From positions 298,541 to 362,540 of the forward strand of contig NZ_JACJSM010000003.1 of the NCBI RefSeq assembly GCF_014698145.1: DNA of 64,000 bases, in the 5' to 3' direction. Positions within the stretch are counted from its first letter, which is position 1. Every line of letters begins with the position of its first letter. The stretch comes from Oscillatoria sp. FACHB-1406. Its GTDB lineage: Bacteria; Cyanobacteriota; Cyanobacteriia; Cyanobacteriales; Spirulinaceae. Below, in pieces: positions 42,349 through 50,984 of this stretch. The notes under the pieces are model-generated. The model was not told the origin of the DNA and did no database searches. It saw only the letters and a list, made by a program, of their open reading frames with translations. Made by a program: the position numbers and the translations under genes.

Positions 42349-44787
42349 TCACAACAAATAAGCCACCGTTACCCCCGCGCCACCTTCATTTTGCGGTGCA
42401 AGTTCAAAGCGTTCCACCTGCGGATGCTGTTGCAAAAAAGCATGAACGCCTTCGCGCAAGCGCCCCGTTCCCTTCCCATGCAGCACCCAGAGTGCGCCAG
42501 AACCCGCTCCTACTGCTTTTGCGATCGCGCGTTCGATTTCGACTTCCGCATCATTCACCCGACTGCCGCGAATATCAATTGTATTATTCGAGGTGCGGAT
42601 TATCGGGCCTGCTTTCGGAGGTGCAGGCGGCGGCGGCGGGGCTTTAGCTTTGGGTGGTTCGACTTTTTGCCCGTCTAAGGACTCGATATCGGCGAGGGGA
42701 ATCGTCATTTTCATAATCCCGAAACGCACTGTCGCTTCATTTTCCGCCGTTTCCACGGCTAAAACTTCTGCCGTTTGCCCCAGCTTCGGCAGACGAATGC
42801 GTTCGCCGACTTGCGGCATATAGCTTGGTTTTTCGGGTTTGGGTTCTCGTTTCGGCAAGTGTACTTTGGCAATCTCGGCAACGGCTGCTTGCGCTCGTTC
42901 TGCTTCGCGGTTAGTTTGCGGCCCTTGCTGCAATTGACGGATTACTTTAGCAATTTCTGACCGCGCGCCGCTTACTGCGTTGTTTACCGCTTGTTCTTGC
43001 GATCGCTTTAAGGCTTCCTCGCGTTCTCGCAGTTCTGCGGCTTTTTGCGAAACTTCTTTATAAAATTGTTCGGTGCGTTGCAAGAGTTGTTCGGCTTCTT
43101 TGGCGCGGGTTTCTTGCTGTTTGCGCTGTTGTTCTAAGCCAGCAATCGTTTGGTTGATTTCCTCAGAAAATCCGCCAACGCGCTCCCGGGCTGCCTCTAC
43201 AACTTCCTCACCCAAGCCCAACCGCCGCGCGATCGCGAGTGCATTCGAGCGTCCGGGAATCCCCCACAATAAGCGATAGGTGGGTTGCAGCGATTCTTCG
43301 TCAAACTCTACCGACGCATTCTCAAAGCGTTCGTCGCGATATTTCAAGGCTTTCAGTTCGCCGTAGTGGGTGGTTGCAATCGTTATGAGGGCGCGTTCTG
43401 CTAGCGCTTCCAATAGCGCGATCGCGAGGGCGCTTCCTTCAGCGGGATCGGTTCCCGCGCCGACTTCATCGAGGAGAACGAGAGATTGTGGGTTTTCCTC
43501 AATTTCCGCCATAATTCGGCTGATGCGGCGAATATGACCGGAAAAAGTCGATAAACTTTGCTGTAACGATTGTTCGTCGCCAATATCGGCTAGGATGCGA
43601 TCGAACCAAGGCAGTTCAACGGGTTCTTTCGCGGGGACAAATAACCCAACTTTCGCCATCAATGCAGCGAGGGCTAAAGTTTTGAGTGCAACGGTTTTTC
43701 CGCCCGTATTCGGCCCGGTAATCGCCACAACTCGGATTTTTGAGGGAATTTGTACGTCAATCGGGATGACTTCCCGTCCTTGCTCGTGCTTTTGCTGCCA
43801 CACGAGTAAAGGATGTCGCAAGCGCCTCAAAGTGATCGGCTTTTGCTCCTCGGTTTCAGCAAGCCGGTTGCTCTCCCCCTCTCCCTCTCTCCCCCTCTCC
43901 TGGTCAATAAAATGGGGTGGATTCGCTTCTAACCACAGGCTATAGCGCGCTTTTGCCGCCGCTAAATCTAATGCCGTCGCGATCGCGAGTAAATGCTCTA
44001 AATCTTCGCTGACAGCGGCAACTTTTTCGCTCAACGCCTCTAAAATTGCTTCTTCTTCCCGCTTTTCCTGTCCGCGCAACTGATGCAATTGATTGCCCGC
44101 GCCGACGATCGCGTTAGGCTCGATGTAAAGTGTCGCGCCAGTGCTGGAACTATCGCGAATTGCGCCGGGGATCGCGTCTTTTTGGGGCGCTTTGACGGGA
44201 ATCACGAAGCGATCGCCGCGTTGCGTAATTGTTTGTTCTTGAACGGCGTTGCTGTGGCGTTGCAAGATATTCTGCAAAATTTGGTAGATGCGATCGCGCA
44301 CGCTTTTCATTTGGCGGCGAATCTCAGCCAGTTTGGGGCTAGCGCGATCGGTGACTTGGCCGCGATCGTCGATACAATGGTGAATTTCCTGCTCTAATTC
44401 CGGGTGCGTCTTCACCTGTTCCACCAATGCAGCAAGCGTCGGTAATTTTTCTTCCTTCGCATCAATCGCCCGCCGCAAGCGCCGAACGCCTGCTAACGTC
44501 GTCGCAATTTCCAACAACGCCTTCCCCGCAATTCTCCCCCCAATTTTGGCACGTTCCAACGCATCGCCAATATCTTCGATTCCCTCAAACGATAAGCCGC
44601 CTTCGGTTCCCAATTCGAGTTGGTAGATTTCCCGCGTGCGATCGAGCAATATCGAGCTTTCCTCGCGTGTTTCCGGTAAAGGGAGATGTTTCGCCGCTAA
44701 AACGCCTAATTTTGTCGCCGCAAAAGTAGAGAGATGCTGGCACAGACGCGGCCATTCTAAGAGTTCGAGTGTTTCCGCCTGAATCAA
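42349..44787 (-). CDS. mutS2: MutS2 family DNA/ribosome-rescue ATPase
   Basis: The 812-residue protein has the MutS core: Walker A GPNTGGKTVALKTL, Walker B LVLLDEVGAGTDPAEGS, and the His switch IATTHYGELK. It has the coiled-coil KOW-like middle, a Pro-rich linker (KAPPPPPAPPK) and a C-terminal Smr domain (DIRGSRVNDAEVEIERA, WVLHGKGTGRLREGV). MutS2 suppresses recombination and, in some bacteria, splits collided ribosomes. It lacks the mismatch-binding domain of MutS1. The start at 44787 is an ATG, and the gene is divergent from the pentapeptide gene. Confidence 0.96.
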   Translation of the reverse strand: MIQAETLELLEWPRLCQHLSTFAATKLGVLAAKHLPLPETREESSILLDRTREIYQLELGTEGGLSFEGIEDIGDALERAKIGGRIAGKALLEIATTLAGVRRLRRAIDAKEEKLPTLAALVEQVKTHPELEQEIHHCIDDRGQVTDRASPKLAEIRRQMKSVRDRIYQILQNILQRHSNAVQEQTITQRGDRFVIPVKAPQKDAIPGAIRDSSSTGATLYIEPNAIVGAGNQLHQLRGQEKREEEAILEALSEKVAAVSEDLEHLLAIATALDLAAAKARYSLWLEANPPHFIDQERGREGEGESNRLAETEEQKPITLRRLRHPLLVWQQKHEQGREVIPIDVQIPSKIRVVAITGPNTGGKTVALKTLALAALMAKVGLFVPAKEPVELPWFDRILADIGDEQSLQQSLSTFSGHIRRISRIMAEIEENPQSLVLLDEVGAGTDPAEGSALAIALLEALAERALITIATTHYGELKALKYRDERFENASVEFDEESLQPTYRLLWGIPGRSNALAIARRLGLGEEVVEAARERVGGFSEEINQTIAGLEQQRKQQETRAKEAEQLLQRTEQFYKEVSQKAAELREREEALKRSQEQAVNNAVSGARSEIAKVIRQLQQGPQTNREAERAQAAVAEIAKVHLPKREPKPEKPSYMPQVGERIRLPKLGQTAEVLAVETAENEATVRFGIMKMTIPLADIESLDGQKVEPPKAKAPPPPPAPPKAGPIIRTSNNTIDIRGSRVNDAEVEIERAIAKAVGAGSGALWVLHGKGTGRLREGVHAFLQQHPQVERFELAPQNEGGAGVTVAYLL

Positions 44788-44896
44788 TTTACAAATCTTG
44801 AGATCGAGAGATAAAGTTTATTGTAGCGTATTTGAAGCATAGGGGTCGCGCCGACTTAAAATCTGAGCAAAGGCGGTGCGACAAACTGAAAAGACG

Positions 44897-46513
44897 ATGA
44901 GCGATACTACATTCGACTTCAATTCTCTGGGTTTAAGGTTAGAAGAACTCGAACGGCGACTCAATGCTGTTGTTCGCGATCGCCAAATGATGATTAGCGC
45001 GATTGAAGATTTAAAACGGGCTTTCGAGTCGCGATCGGAAATCGAACGCATTGCGGAACTTCAACAAGAACTTATGGCGCTGCGATCGCAAGTTCAAAGT
45101 GAATTTAAGCCTATTGATGATGAAAGTGCCTCCAAAACCACAGCACAAGAAAACCAAGCAATCGTTCAACAATTCCTCGAAAGAGTCGATCGCAAAACCG
45201 AGCCAACTGAGTTAGAGGTTGCGGTTGAAGTCGTCCGGAGCGAGTCAGATTTGCAACGAATGAGACTGAGCGATGAGGAGTTTAAGCTAGAGCGTCTTCT
45301 GTTGCTGGTGGGATTTTACCGGGAGGAGGATGATGAAATCGCGCCGAAATCCGAACTGAGTGAAGCCGAATTTTTAGCGCAAGTTCGTCAAGGGAGAACA
45401 GATTTTTCTAATACAGAGATCGAGAATGTTGATGTCTGTCAACAACGATATGGTGGAATAATTTTAGAAAATTCAACATTGAGCAATACTCACTTCAAAA
45501 AATGCTATTTTAACAGCATTAACTTTAGCCAAGCTATTTCAGTCGATTCAGATTTTAGTGATTCTACCTTTAACCTATGCCAAGTTTTAGAGGCTGATTT
45601 TAGCGATTCAATTTTTCACAATGTTCAATTTTATGGCACTGTATTAATTGAATCTAACTTTCATAACACTTTATTAAAAAATGCTGTTTTTAAGGATGCA
45701 AAACTAAACAAAGTTAATTTTTGCAAAGCAGTTTTAAAAAAAGCAAGGTTGTCTGAAGCCTATTTAAGAGAGGTAAATTTATGCGAATCAGATTTGAGCC
45801 AAGCTGACTTAAAGAAGGCAAATTTATTTAATGCAAACTTGAATAATGCTAATTTGTCTGGTGCTAACTTGATAGGAGCTAGTTTTAAAGGCGCTAAATT
45901 AAATAATACCAATTTTAAGGCAGCCATTTACGATAGCCAAACTTACTTCGATCGCGATTTTGATATAGCTAAAACAGGTGCGTACCTCCTTGAAGCTGGC
46001 TCTAATCTTGAAAAAGCGACTTTTTTAGATTACGATTTATCCAGCCATAACTTGAGGGGGGCTAACTTAGCGCAGGCGAGCTTTATAGGAACCAATCTTA
46101 TTAATGCTAATTTTGAAGGAACAAATTTACAAGGAGCCGTTTTCAAAGAAGTTAAATTATCTAGTGCAAAGTTCAGTGGTGCAAACTTAGAGAAAGCTAA
46201 TTTAATGAAGTTAGATTTGAAACATATTGACTTTAGTGCGGCAACGCTAAATTCATCCAACTTAAGTAATACTGACTGTTATTATACGAACTTTACTGGC
46301 GCAAATCTATGCAATGTTGATTTCAGAAGTGCCAATTTAAGTGCGTCGCGATTAGTCGGGGCAAATTTACAGGGAGCCGATTTGCGAGGAGCTAATTTGC
46401 GAAATGCTGATTTGACAGGGGCTAATTTAACGGGAGCAAATCTAGGAGGAGTAGATTTAACCTCTGCAAAACTCAAAGGGGCAACGATGCCGGATGGAAC
46501 GGTTGTAGAATAA
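44897..46513 (+). CDS. Pentapeptide-repeat protein with coiled-coil N-terminus
   Basis: The ATG at 44897 (MSDTTFDFNSLGLRLEELER) is preferred to an in-frame GTG at 44876 because GAAAAG stands just before it. It gives 538 residues. Residues 10-75 form a coiled coil. From about residue 170 the rest is A(D/N)LxxAxx pentapeptide repeats that should form a quadrilateral beta-helix, ending with the tidy run LQGADLRGANLRNADLTG. There is a break at 350-380 (TYFDRDFDIAKTGAYL). The middle (45400-46000) is AT-rich compared with its neighbours. Function unknown. Confidence 0.88.
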   Translation: MSDTTFDFNSLGLRLEELERRLNAVVRDRQMMISAIEDLKRAFESRSEIERIAELQQELMALRSQVQSEFKPIDDESASKTTAQENQAIVQQFLERVDRKTEPTELEVAVEVVRSESDLQRMRLSDEEFKLERLLLLVGFYREEDDEIAPKSELSEAEFLAQVRQGRTDFSNTEIENVDVCQQRYGGIILENSTLSNTHFKKCYFNSINFSQAISVDSDFSDSTFNLCQVLEADFSDSIFHNVQFYGTVLIESNFHNTLLKNAVFKDAKLNKVNFCKAVLKKARLSEAYLREVNLCESDLSQADLKKANLFNANLNNANLSGANLIGASFKGAKLNNTNFKAAIYDSQTYFDRDFDIAKTGAYLLEAGSNLEKATFLDYDLSSHNLRGANLAQASFIGTNLINANFEGTNLQGAVFKEVKLSSAKFSGANLEKANLMKLDLKHIDFSAATLNSSNLSNTDCYYTNFTGANLCNVDFRSANLSASRLVGANLQGADLRGANLRNADLTGANLTGANLGGVDLTSAKLKGATMPDGTVVE

Positions 46514-46528
46514 CATTGCTGAAGTTGA

Positions 46529-46832
46529 TACCAATTCCTAATCGCGGCGATGCACTAATTTTTTGCGGTAGGGGCATAGCACTGCTCATTAGCGTCAACT
46601 TAAGCTTAAACCTGCTCACCTAGCCCGCCTTGGGTTCAAACCCAAGGCTAATAGCTCAAGTCCTCATTTATAGGACTGGGAAATTCAAATGTATCCAACC
46701 CGTTTCAACGGGTTTCAGCTATCAGCCAGGAACTTGAGTTCCTGGCGGGCTAAGTGTTTCACCTTAAGTTGACACCCATGAGCACTGCTATGCCCTCTTG
46801 AGATAATCGTGCAAAATCAATGAGAATTGGTA
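46529..46832. repeat. MITE-like element, interrupted by a second element
   Basis: The ends are ACCAATTC (46530-46537) and GAATTGGT (46824-46831). The outer parts match the 39541 and 41211 repeats (GCGGTAGGGGCA, TATGCCCTCTTG, AATCGTGCAAAATCAATGAG). The centre is split by the element at 46592-46776. Together they make up most of the 373-bp gap between the pentapeptide gene and the exporter operon. Confidence 0.75.
46592..46776. repeat. Nested palindromic element with four hairpins
   Basis: Terminal inverted repeats are GTCAACTTAAG (46594) and CTTAAGTTGAC (46763). Inside are four hairpins: GCCTTGGG/CCCAAGGC (46627-46648), AGTCCT/AGGACT (46659-46677), AACCCGT/ACGGGTT (46697-46714) and GCCAGGAA/TTCCTGGC (46725-46746). 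The two halves resemble one another in inverted orientation (both have TAGCCCGCC). Confidence 0.75.
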
Positions 46833-46835
46833 TTA

Positions 46836-46873
46836 GATGGTGCGTTACGCTTGGCTAACGACACCCTACAGGT
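46836..46873. repeat. GTGCGTTACG-family repeat
   Basis: GATGGTGCGTTACGCTTGG then CTAACGACACCCTACAGG. It is a slightly altered member of the family also at 7515, 40424 and 41419. It lies just after the stop of the GldG-like gene. Confidence 0.7.
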
Positions 46874-46886
46874 AAAAACTGTTTCT

Positions 46887-48710
46887 TTAACGCCGCCGCC
46901 ACCACATCAAAGCTGCGATCGCGAGACTCAGAAGCGGTACGATGACGATTGCCAGCCAGCCTAACACGCTCGCTTGCCCTAAAGTTAAGTTGAGACGGCG
47001 ATTTTTGGGCTGTTTGGGACTAATCGATAGCGTTGATTTATCGTTCTTTGCTAGCCATTCCACAGAGTTTAGGAAGACATCGCGGTTAATCTGTTGATCG
47101 AACCACCCATTTGAGGCAAAGGTTGAGTTTCCTAGCACCACCAAGCGCGATTCTTTGTTGTCTTTTGCTTTCGCTGGAGATTCTTTCGGAGATTCACCGG
47201 CTTTGGGTGTTTCTCCGGGGGAGGGCGAGGGTGAGGGCGATGTTCCCGGCGTTGGGCTTTCTCCGGGGGAGGGCGAAGGAGTTGGCGATGTTCCCGGCGT
47301 TGGGCTTTCTCCGGGGGAGGGCGAAGGAGTTGGCGATGTTCCCGGCGTTGGGCTTTCTCCGGGGGAGGGCGAGGGCGATGCGGCGGGGTTAGCGTTTTTA
47401 CTCTCCTCGGTTTTGCCTTCAGTTCCCGTTGCGGGTGCTTCTCGCTTAGTGAGGGCGATTCCTAATGTTAAAGGCCCTTGTAGGTCATTGTTGGGATCGA
47501 AGGAAAGGTTTTCGGAATCGAGGTTTGTTTCCGCCCAACTTTTTTCGCTGGTTTCAATGAGGGGAAAGGCTTGAATTTCTTTCTTGGATTCGGTTTCAAT
47601 GGAGCGAGCGAGGGGATAAACGGAGATGCTGTTGCCGAAGGCAGAGGTAATGGGGTGAACGCCGTATTGAGTCACGAGCGGCGTAGCAGGGCCGAGGTTA
47701 AGGATGCTGCCGCTACCGGAAGCGTCGATAACGAGGCGTTCGTCCAGTTTTACGCCCCATTCATTGAGAATTGGTTCTAAATTGGGGTTATTTTTGGGAT
47801 CGATCGCGATTAGCAAACTGCCGCCGCGATCGAGATAGTCTTTAAGGGCGGTGACTTCTCCTTCAAAGAGGGCGCGTTTGGGGCCGAAAATCGCGATCGC
47901 ATCGGCATCGGGGGGGACTTGGGATTGTTGCGCGAGACTCAATGCTTTGACATCATATCCCTTTTGTGATAGTGAAGAGACGGCTTGGGAAATACTGCCT
48001 TCTTCCGTACCATCTGCGAGAGACCATTCACCGTGTCCTTGAAGGAAGTAAACGACGGGTTTTTTGTCGCGCAGAATTTTTTCAATGCCGTTAGTGAGGG
48101 GAATTTCGGCGATTTGTTCTTCTTCGTTGCGGAAAGATTGAACTTGTTGCTTGCGATCGCCATACTGTAAATAAACGGCCTTGGGCGATTTTAGCCCGAA
48201 TTCCTGGGCGAGTCCGACTTTAATTTGCGGATCGACAAATTCGTATTGAAAGTTTGCGCCTTGGCGGGCATAATTTTCGAGCAGTTGGCGATCGCTAAAA
48301 TCTTCTTTAGGATCGAAAACGATAACTTTTAGGGGTTTAGGCAGATTGGCGACGATTTCTCGCGACTGCGGCGAGAGGGTAAACAAGCCCGTTTCGGTAA
48401 AGTCGGCGCGCGTCGAATAGCGAACGGCGAGAAAATTCACAAGTCCGAGAATCGCAATAAAACTCAGCGTTGCGATAATAGCATTTGTTCCTTCCCGAGC
48501 CGAACGCTGGCGCAAGAAACCATTAGGGCTGCTTCCCCAGAGTATCAGTCCCGCGATCGCAACTGCTAATCCGCTTAAAGCCAGCGCGATCGAAGTTGGC
48601 GATGGTTTGCCAGAAACCGCCCCAGAAACTAACCCGGCAACTCCTAAAAAGATGCCAAAGAGGACGACATATTTCCCGTATCTCTGGGACGCGCTGGGGA
48701 TCGTTTTCAT
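46887..48710 (-). CDS. GldG-like ABC-associated protein with Pro-rich repeats
   Basis: The 607-residue protein has two N-terminal hydrophobic segments and a third at residues 80-100 (ATLSFIAILGLVNFLAVRYS). The GldG/ABC-type_uncharacterised domain follows (RADFTETGLFTLSPQSREIV, PVVYFLQGHGEWSL, DYLDRGGSLLIAIDP). A Ser/Pro/Gly/Thr-rich spacer of 16-residue repeats is at about 440-510. A C-terminal transmembrane helix then ends in WWRRR. GldG-type proteins act with GldA and GldF in ABC transport across the envelope. The ATPase and permease lie just upstream on the same strand. Confidence 0.88.
   Translation of the reverse strand: MKTIPSASQRYGKYVVLFGIFLGVAGLVSGAVSGKPSPTSIALALSGLAVAIAGLILWGSSPNGFLRQRSAREGTNAIIATLSFIAILGLVNFLAVRYSTRADFTETGLFTLSPQSREIVANLPKPLKVIVFDPKEDFSDRQLLENYARQGANFQYEFVDPQIKVGLAQEFGLKSPKAVYLQYGDRKQQVQSFRNEEEQIAEIPLTNGIEKILRDKKPVVYFLQGHGEWSLADGTEEGSISQAVSSLSQKGYDVKALSLAQQSQVPPDADAIAIFGPKRALFEGEVTALKDYLDRGGSLLIAIDPKNNPNLEPILNEWGVKLDERLVIDASGSGSILNLGPATPLVTQYGVHPITSAFGNSISVYPLARSIETESKKEIQAFPLIETSEKSWAETNLDSENLSFDPNNDLQGPLTLGIALTKREAPATGTEGKTEESKNANPAASPSPSPGESPTPGTSPTPSPSPGESPTPGTSPTPSPSPGESPTPGTSPSPSPSPGETPKAGESPKESPAKAKDNKESRLVVLGNSTFASNGWFDQQINRDVFLNSVEWLAKNDKSTLSISPKQPKNRRLNLTLGQASVLGWLAIVIVPLLSLAIAALMWWRRR
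47210..47385. repeat. 48-bp in-frame tandem repeat
   Basis: TTTCTCCGGGGGAGGGCGA recurs at 47210, 47258, 47306 and 47354, exactly 48 bp apart. It encodes the 16-residue unit GESPTPGTSPTPSPSP of the GldG-like protein. Confidence 0.9.
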
Positions 48711-48828
48711 TAGTGAATCAGTGAATCAGTGAATCGTGAATAGTTAATAGTTAATCGCGAGGGGTAAAGAGTTTAGCTAAGACGCATCTAAATTGAGTAC
48801 CTTCTCTCGCCCTCTCCCCTGCCTGCGT
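48711..48828. repeat. STRR and dispersed repeat between the GldG and GldF genes
   Basis: Short tandem repeats AGTGAATC (three times) and AATAGTT (twice) lie right upstream of the GldG-like start. At 48775 is the second copy of AGCTAAGACGCATCTAAATT, also seen at 34272. No gene is present. Confidence 0.7.
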
Positions 48829-49617
48829 CTAATTGCGCGAGAATCGTAAAGATTCAATCGATTGAGCGGTTAAAAATATCCCCAGAACAATATAACTGCA
48901 CAGTAAAACCAAACTGCTAGTATCTACAATTCCCTGAACCAAGTTATTGTAATGTTTGAGTAAGGAAAGATGGCTGAGGATTTCGCGAAAGGGGCTGACG
49001 GTGCGATCCGCGATCGCATCAATAATCCACAGCCCTAACGCGAGCGAAAACGTTAAAACCGCCGAGAGAATCAAACTATCAGTTAGTGAGGAAATAAACA
49101 TTCCCAAGGAAAGAATTGCCGCTGCCAATAAAACTAATCCTAGCAGCGCCAACAAAGGAACAGCGGGCGGAACGGGTGGATTGGCACTGCTAAACGCGAT
49201 CGCCTGGTAAATGAGGAAAGGCAAAATCGTAAACATAAAAAAGGTCAGAACGGCTAACAGTTTACCCACTGCAACCGACCAATTCGTTAGCGGTGAGGTT
49301 GCTAACAGTTCCAACGTTCCACGCTTGCGTTCTTCCGCATAAAGACTCATTGAGAATACTGGCAAAACAAATAAAACTAGAAGCCCCATTACGCTAAAAA
49401 ATTGCAGAATAAATTCATAAGCTGCGTCGATGGGAGGAATTGGAATTCCTAATTGTTCGCTTTGGACAATATTTTGAATAACGGACATTAAAATCGTAAA
49501 GAACATAAAGCCCGATAGCGCCCAGAAAACAGCGGTAACAACATAAGCAAAGGGAGAGAAAAAGTAACCTTGCAGTTCTTTTCTGAAGATAGCAATGATA
49601 TTAGCAATAACAGTCAT
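48829..49617 (-). CDS. ABC transporter permease (GldF-like)
   Basis: The 262-residue membrane protein has about six transmembrane helices. It has the conserved cytoplasmic segment SMSLYAEERKRGTLELLATSPLTNW typical of ABC-2 permeases with a GldF/YxiG-like layout. It would form the channel for the ATPase encoded upstream. The operon order is ATPase, permease, GldG-like protein. AT-rich short repeats separate the genes. The cargo is unknown. Confidence 0.9.
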   Translation of the reverse strand: MTVIANIIAIFRKELQGYFFSPFAYVVTAVFWALSGFMFFTILMSVIQNIVQSEQLGIPIPPIDAAYEFILQFFSVMGLLVLFVLPVFSMSLYAEERKRGTLELLATSPLTNWSVAVGKLLAVLTFFMFTILPFLIYQAIAFSSANPPVPPAVPLLALLGLVLLAAAILSLGMFISSLTDSLILSAVLTFSLALGLWIIDAIADRTVSPFREILSHLSLLKHYNNLVQGIVDTSSLVLLCSYIVLGIFLTAQSIESLRFSRN

Positions 49618-49736
49618 AAAATAATTAAGAATGGATAATTTATAATTAATTCTTAGCTCGTGATTCGTATTCCTCCCTCATTATTAATTATTCATTATTC
49701 ATCATTCCTCCCTCATTATTAATTATTCATCATTCA
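49618..49736. repeat. TTATTCA-type short repeats upstream of the permease gene
   Basis: TCATTATTCATCATTC and TTAATTATTCATCATTC recur with CCTCCC between them. They fill the 119-bp gap between the ATPase stop and the permease start. Confidence 0.7.
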
Positions 49737-50843
49737 TTATTCATTAGAAGATGTTCCGATTTCCCCATCGAGATCGAGATCGCCTTTGTCAATTTTTTCA
49801 TCAACTGCGGTAGAAGCGGCGGGGACAGCAACAACCTCTTCCTCTTCGTCGTTATCATCCTCGAGGTTCGCTTCGAGTGCTTCGCGCGTTGTCAGTTTCA
49901 AGAATACATCTTCGAGGGTGGGGCGAGTGCGCCGCAGTTCGTACAATCCCAAACCTGCTGTGACGATGGATGCTGCGATCGCGCGCCCGGGTTCGGAACC
50001 CGCACTCGTGGCGATGCGGACGCGAGAACGCACCGGAGAGCGAAACAGAGAGGGTTCGGCAGGGACTTCGACGGAGGGCAACACTTCCACCGATAGCACG
50101 CCAGGAATTGCTTGCAACAGCGGGCGCAAGCCTTCGATATTGCCTTCAACTTCGAGATTGTAGCCAGAACTTTCCGAGAGTTGCGCCATTAAGTTATCGG
50201 GGGTGTTGGTTGCGATCGCTTTCCCTTGGTTGATAATGGTGACGCGATCGCAAGTCATGCTGACTTCCGGCAAAATGTGAGTCGAAAGAATAATTGTATG
50301 GTCGCCCGCAAGACTTTTAATTAAATTGCGCACTTCAATAATTTGGCGGGGATCGAGACCGACGGTAGGTTCGTCTAAAATAATCGCAGGGGGATTGTGA
50401 ACGATCGCTTGAGCAATCCCGACGCGCTGGCGAAACCCTTTCGACAGCTTGCGAATGAGAACGCGCCGCTTCTCCTTAAGGTTACAGCGATCGATCGCCG
50501 TATTCACCCGCATCGCGCGATCGCCCGCCGATACGCCCTTAATACGTGCCACAAACAATAAATAGCTTTGCACTGTCATATCCAAGTACAGCGGCGGACT
50601 TTCCGGAAGATAGCCAATCGAACGCCGAACCGCCATTGACTGTTCGTGAACATCGAACCCCGCAATTCTCGCCGTCCCTTTCGTCGCCGGGAGATACCCC
50701 GACAAAATTCGCATCGTCGTCGTTTTGCCCGCCCCATTCGGCCCCAATAGTCCCAAAATTTCGCCCTTTTCTACTGAAAAAGTAACATCATCAAGGGCGA
50801 TGTTATTCCCGTAAACTTTACTGAGGTGTTCGATTTCGATCAT
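49737..50843 (-). CDS. ABC transporter ATP-binding protein (GldA-like)
   Basis: The 368-residue protein has Walker A GPNGAGKTTTMR, signature LSKGFRQRVGIAQA, Walker B AIILDEPTVGLDP and the H-loop ILSTHIL. After the ATPase domain is a GldA-type C-terminal region (LEVEGNIEGLRPLL) and an acidic tail. It powers the exporter with the downstream permease and GldG-like protein. The acidic tail (NLEDDNDEEEEV) is unusual and may be a contact site. It is divergent from the beta-helix/SLH gene across a repeat-filled gap. Confidence 0.93.
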   Translation of the reverse strand: MIEIEHLSKVYGNNIALDDVTFSVEKGEILGLLGPNGAGKTTTMRILSGYLPATKGTARIAGFDVHEQSMAVRRSIGYLPESPPLYLDMTVQSYLLFVARIKGVSAGDRAMRVNTAIDRCNLKEKRRVLIRKLSKGFRQRVGIAQAIVHNPPAIILDEPTVGLDPRQIIEVRNLIKSLAGDHTIILSTHILPEVSMTCDRVTIINQGKAIATNTPDNLMAQLSESSGYNLEVEGNIEGLRPLLQAIPGVLSVEVLPSVEVPAEPSLFRSPVRSRVRIATSAGSEPGRAIAASIVTAGLGLYELRRTRPTLEDVFLKLTTREALEANLEDDNDEEEEVVAVPAASTAVDEKIDKGDLDLDGEIGTSSNE

Positions 50844-50845
50844 GA

Positions 50846-50980
50846 GTCTGGAGGAATGATGAATGATGAATTATGAGTTATGAGTTATGAATGATGAATG
50901 GGGGAATGACGAGTTATGAACGCTGAATGATGGAGGCTGAGGGCTGAATTACGAATTACGAATTACAAATTACGAATTAC
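50846..50980. repeat. STRR tract between the exporter and the SLH gene
   Basis: ATGATGAAT and TTATGAG units lead into AATTACG units at 50946-50980. The tract fills the divergent intergenic region up to a TATAAT that overlaps the next start codon. Confidence 0.85.
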
Positions 50981-50984
50981 TATA

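Noticed and set aside
42211..42678. Plus-strand frame of 155 codons starting in NYELRTTNYELRIT repeats
   Set aside because: It is the translation of the AATTACG array followed by the antisense strand of mutS2; no independent coding evidence.
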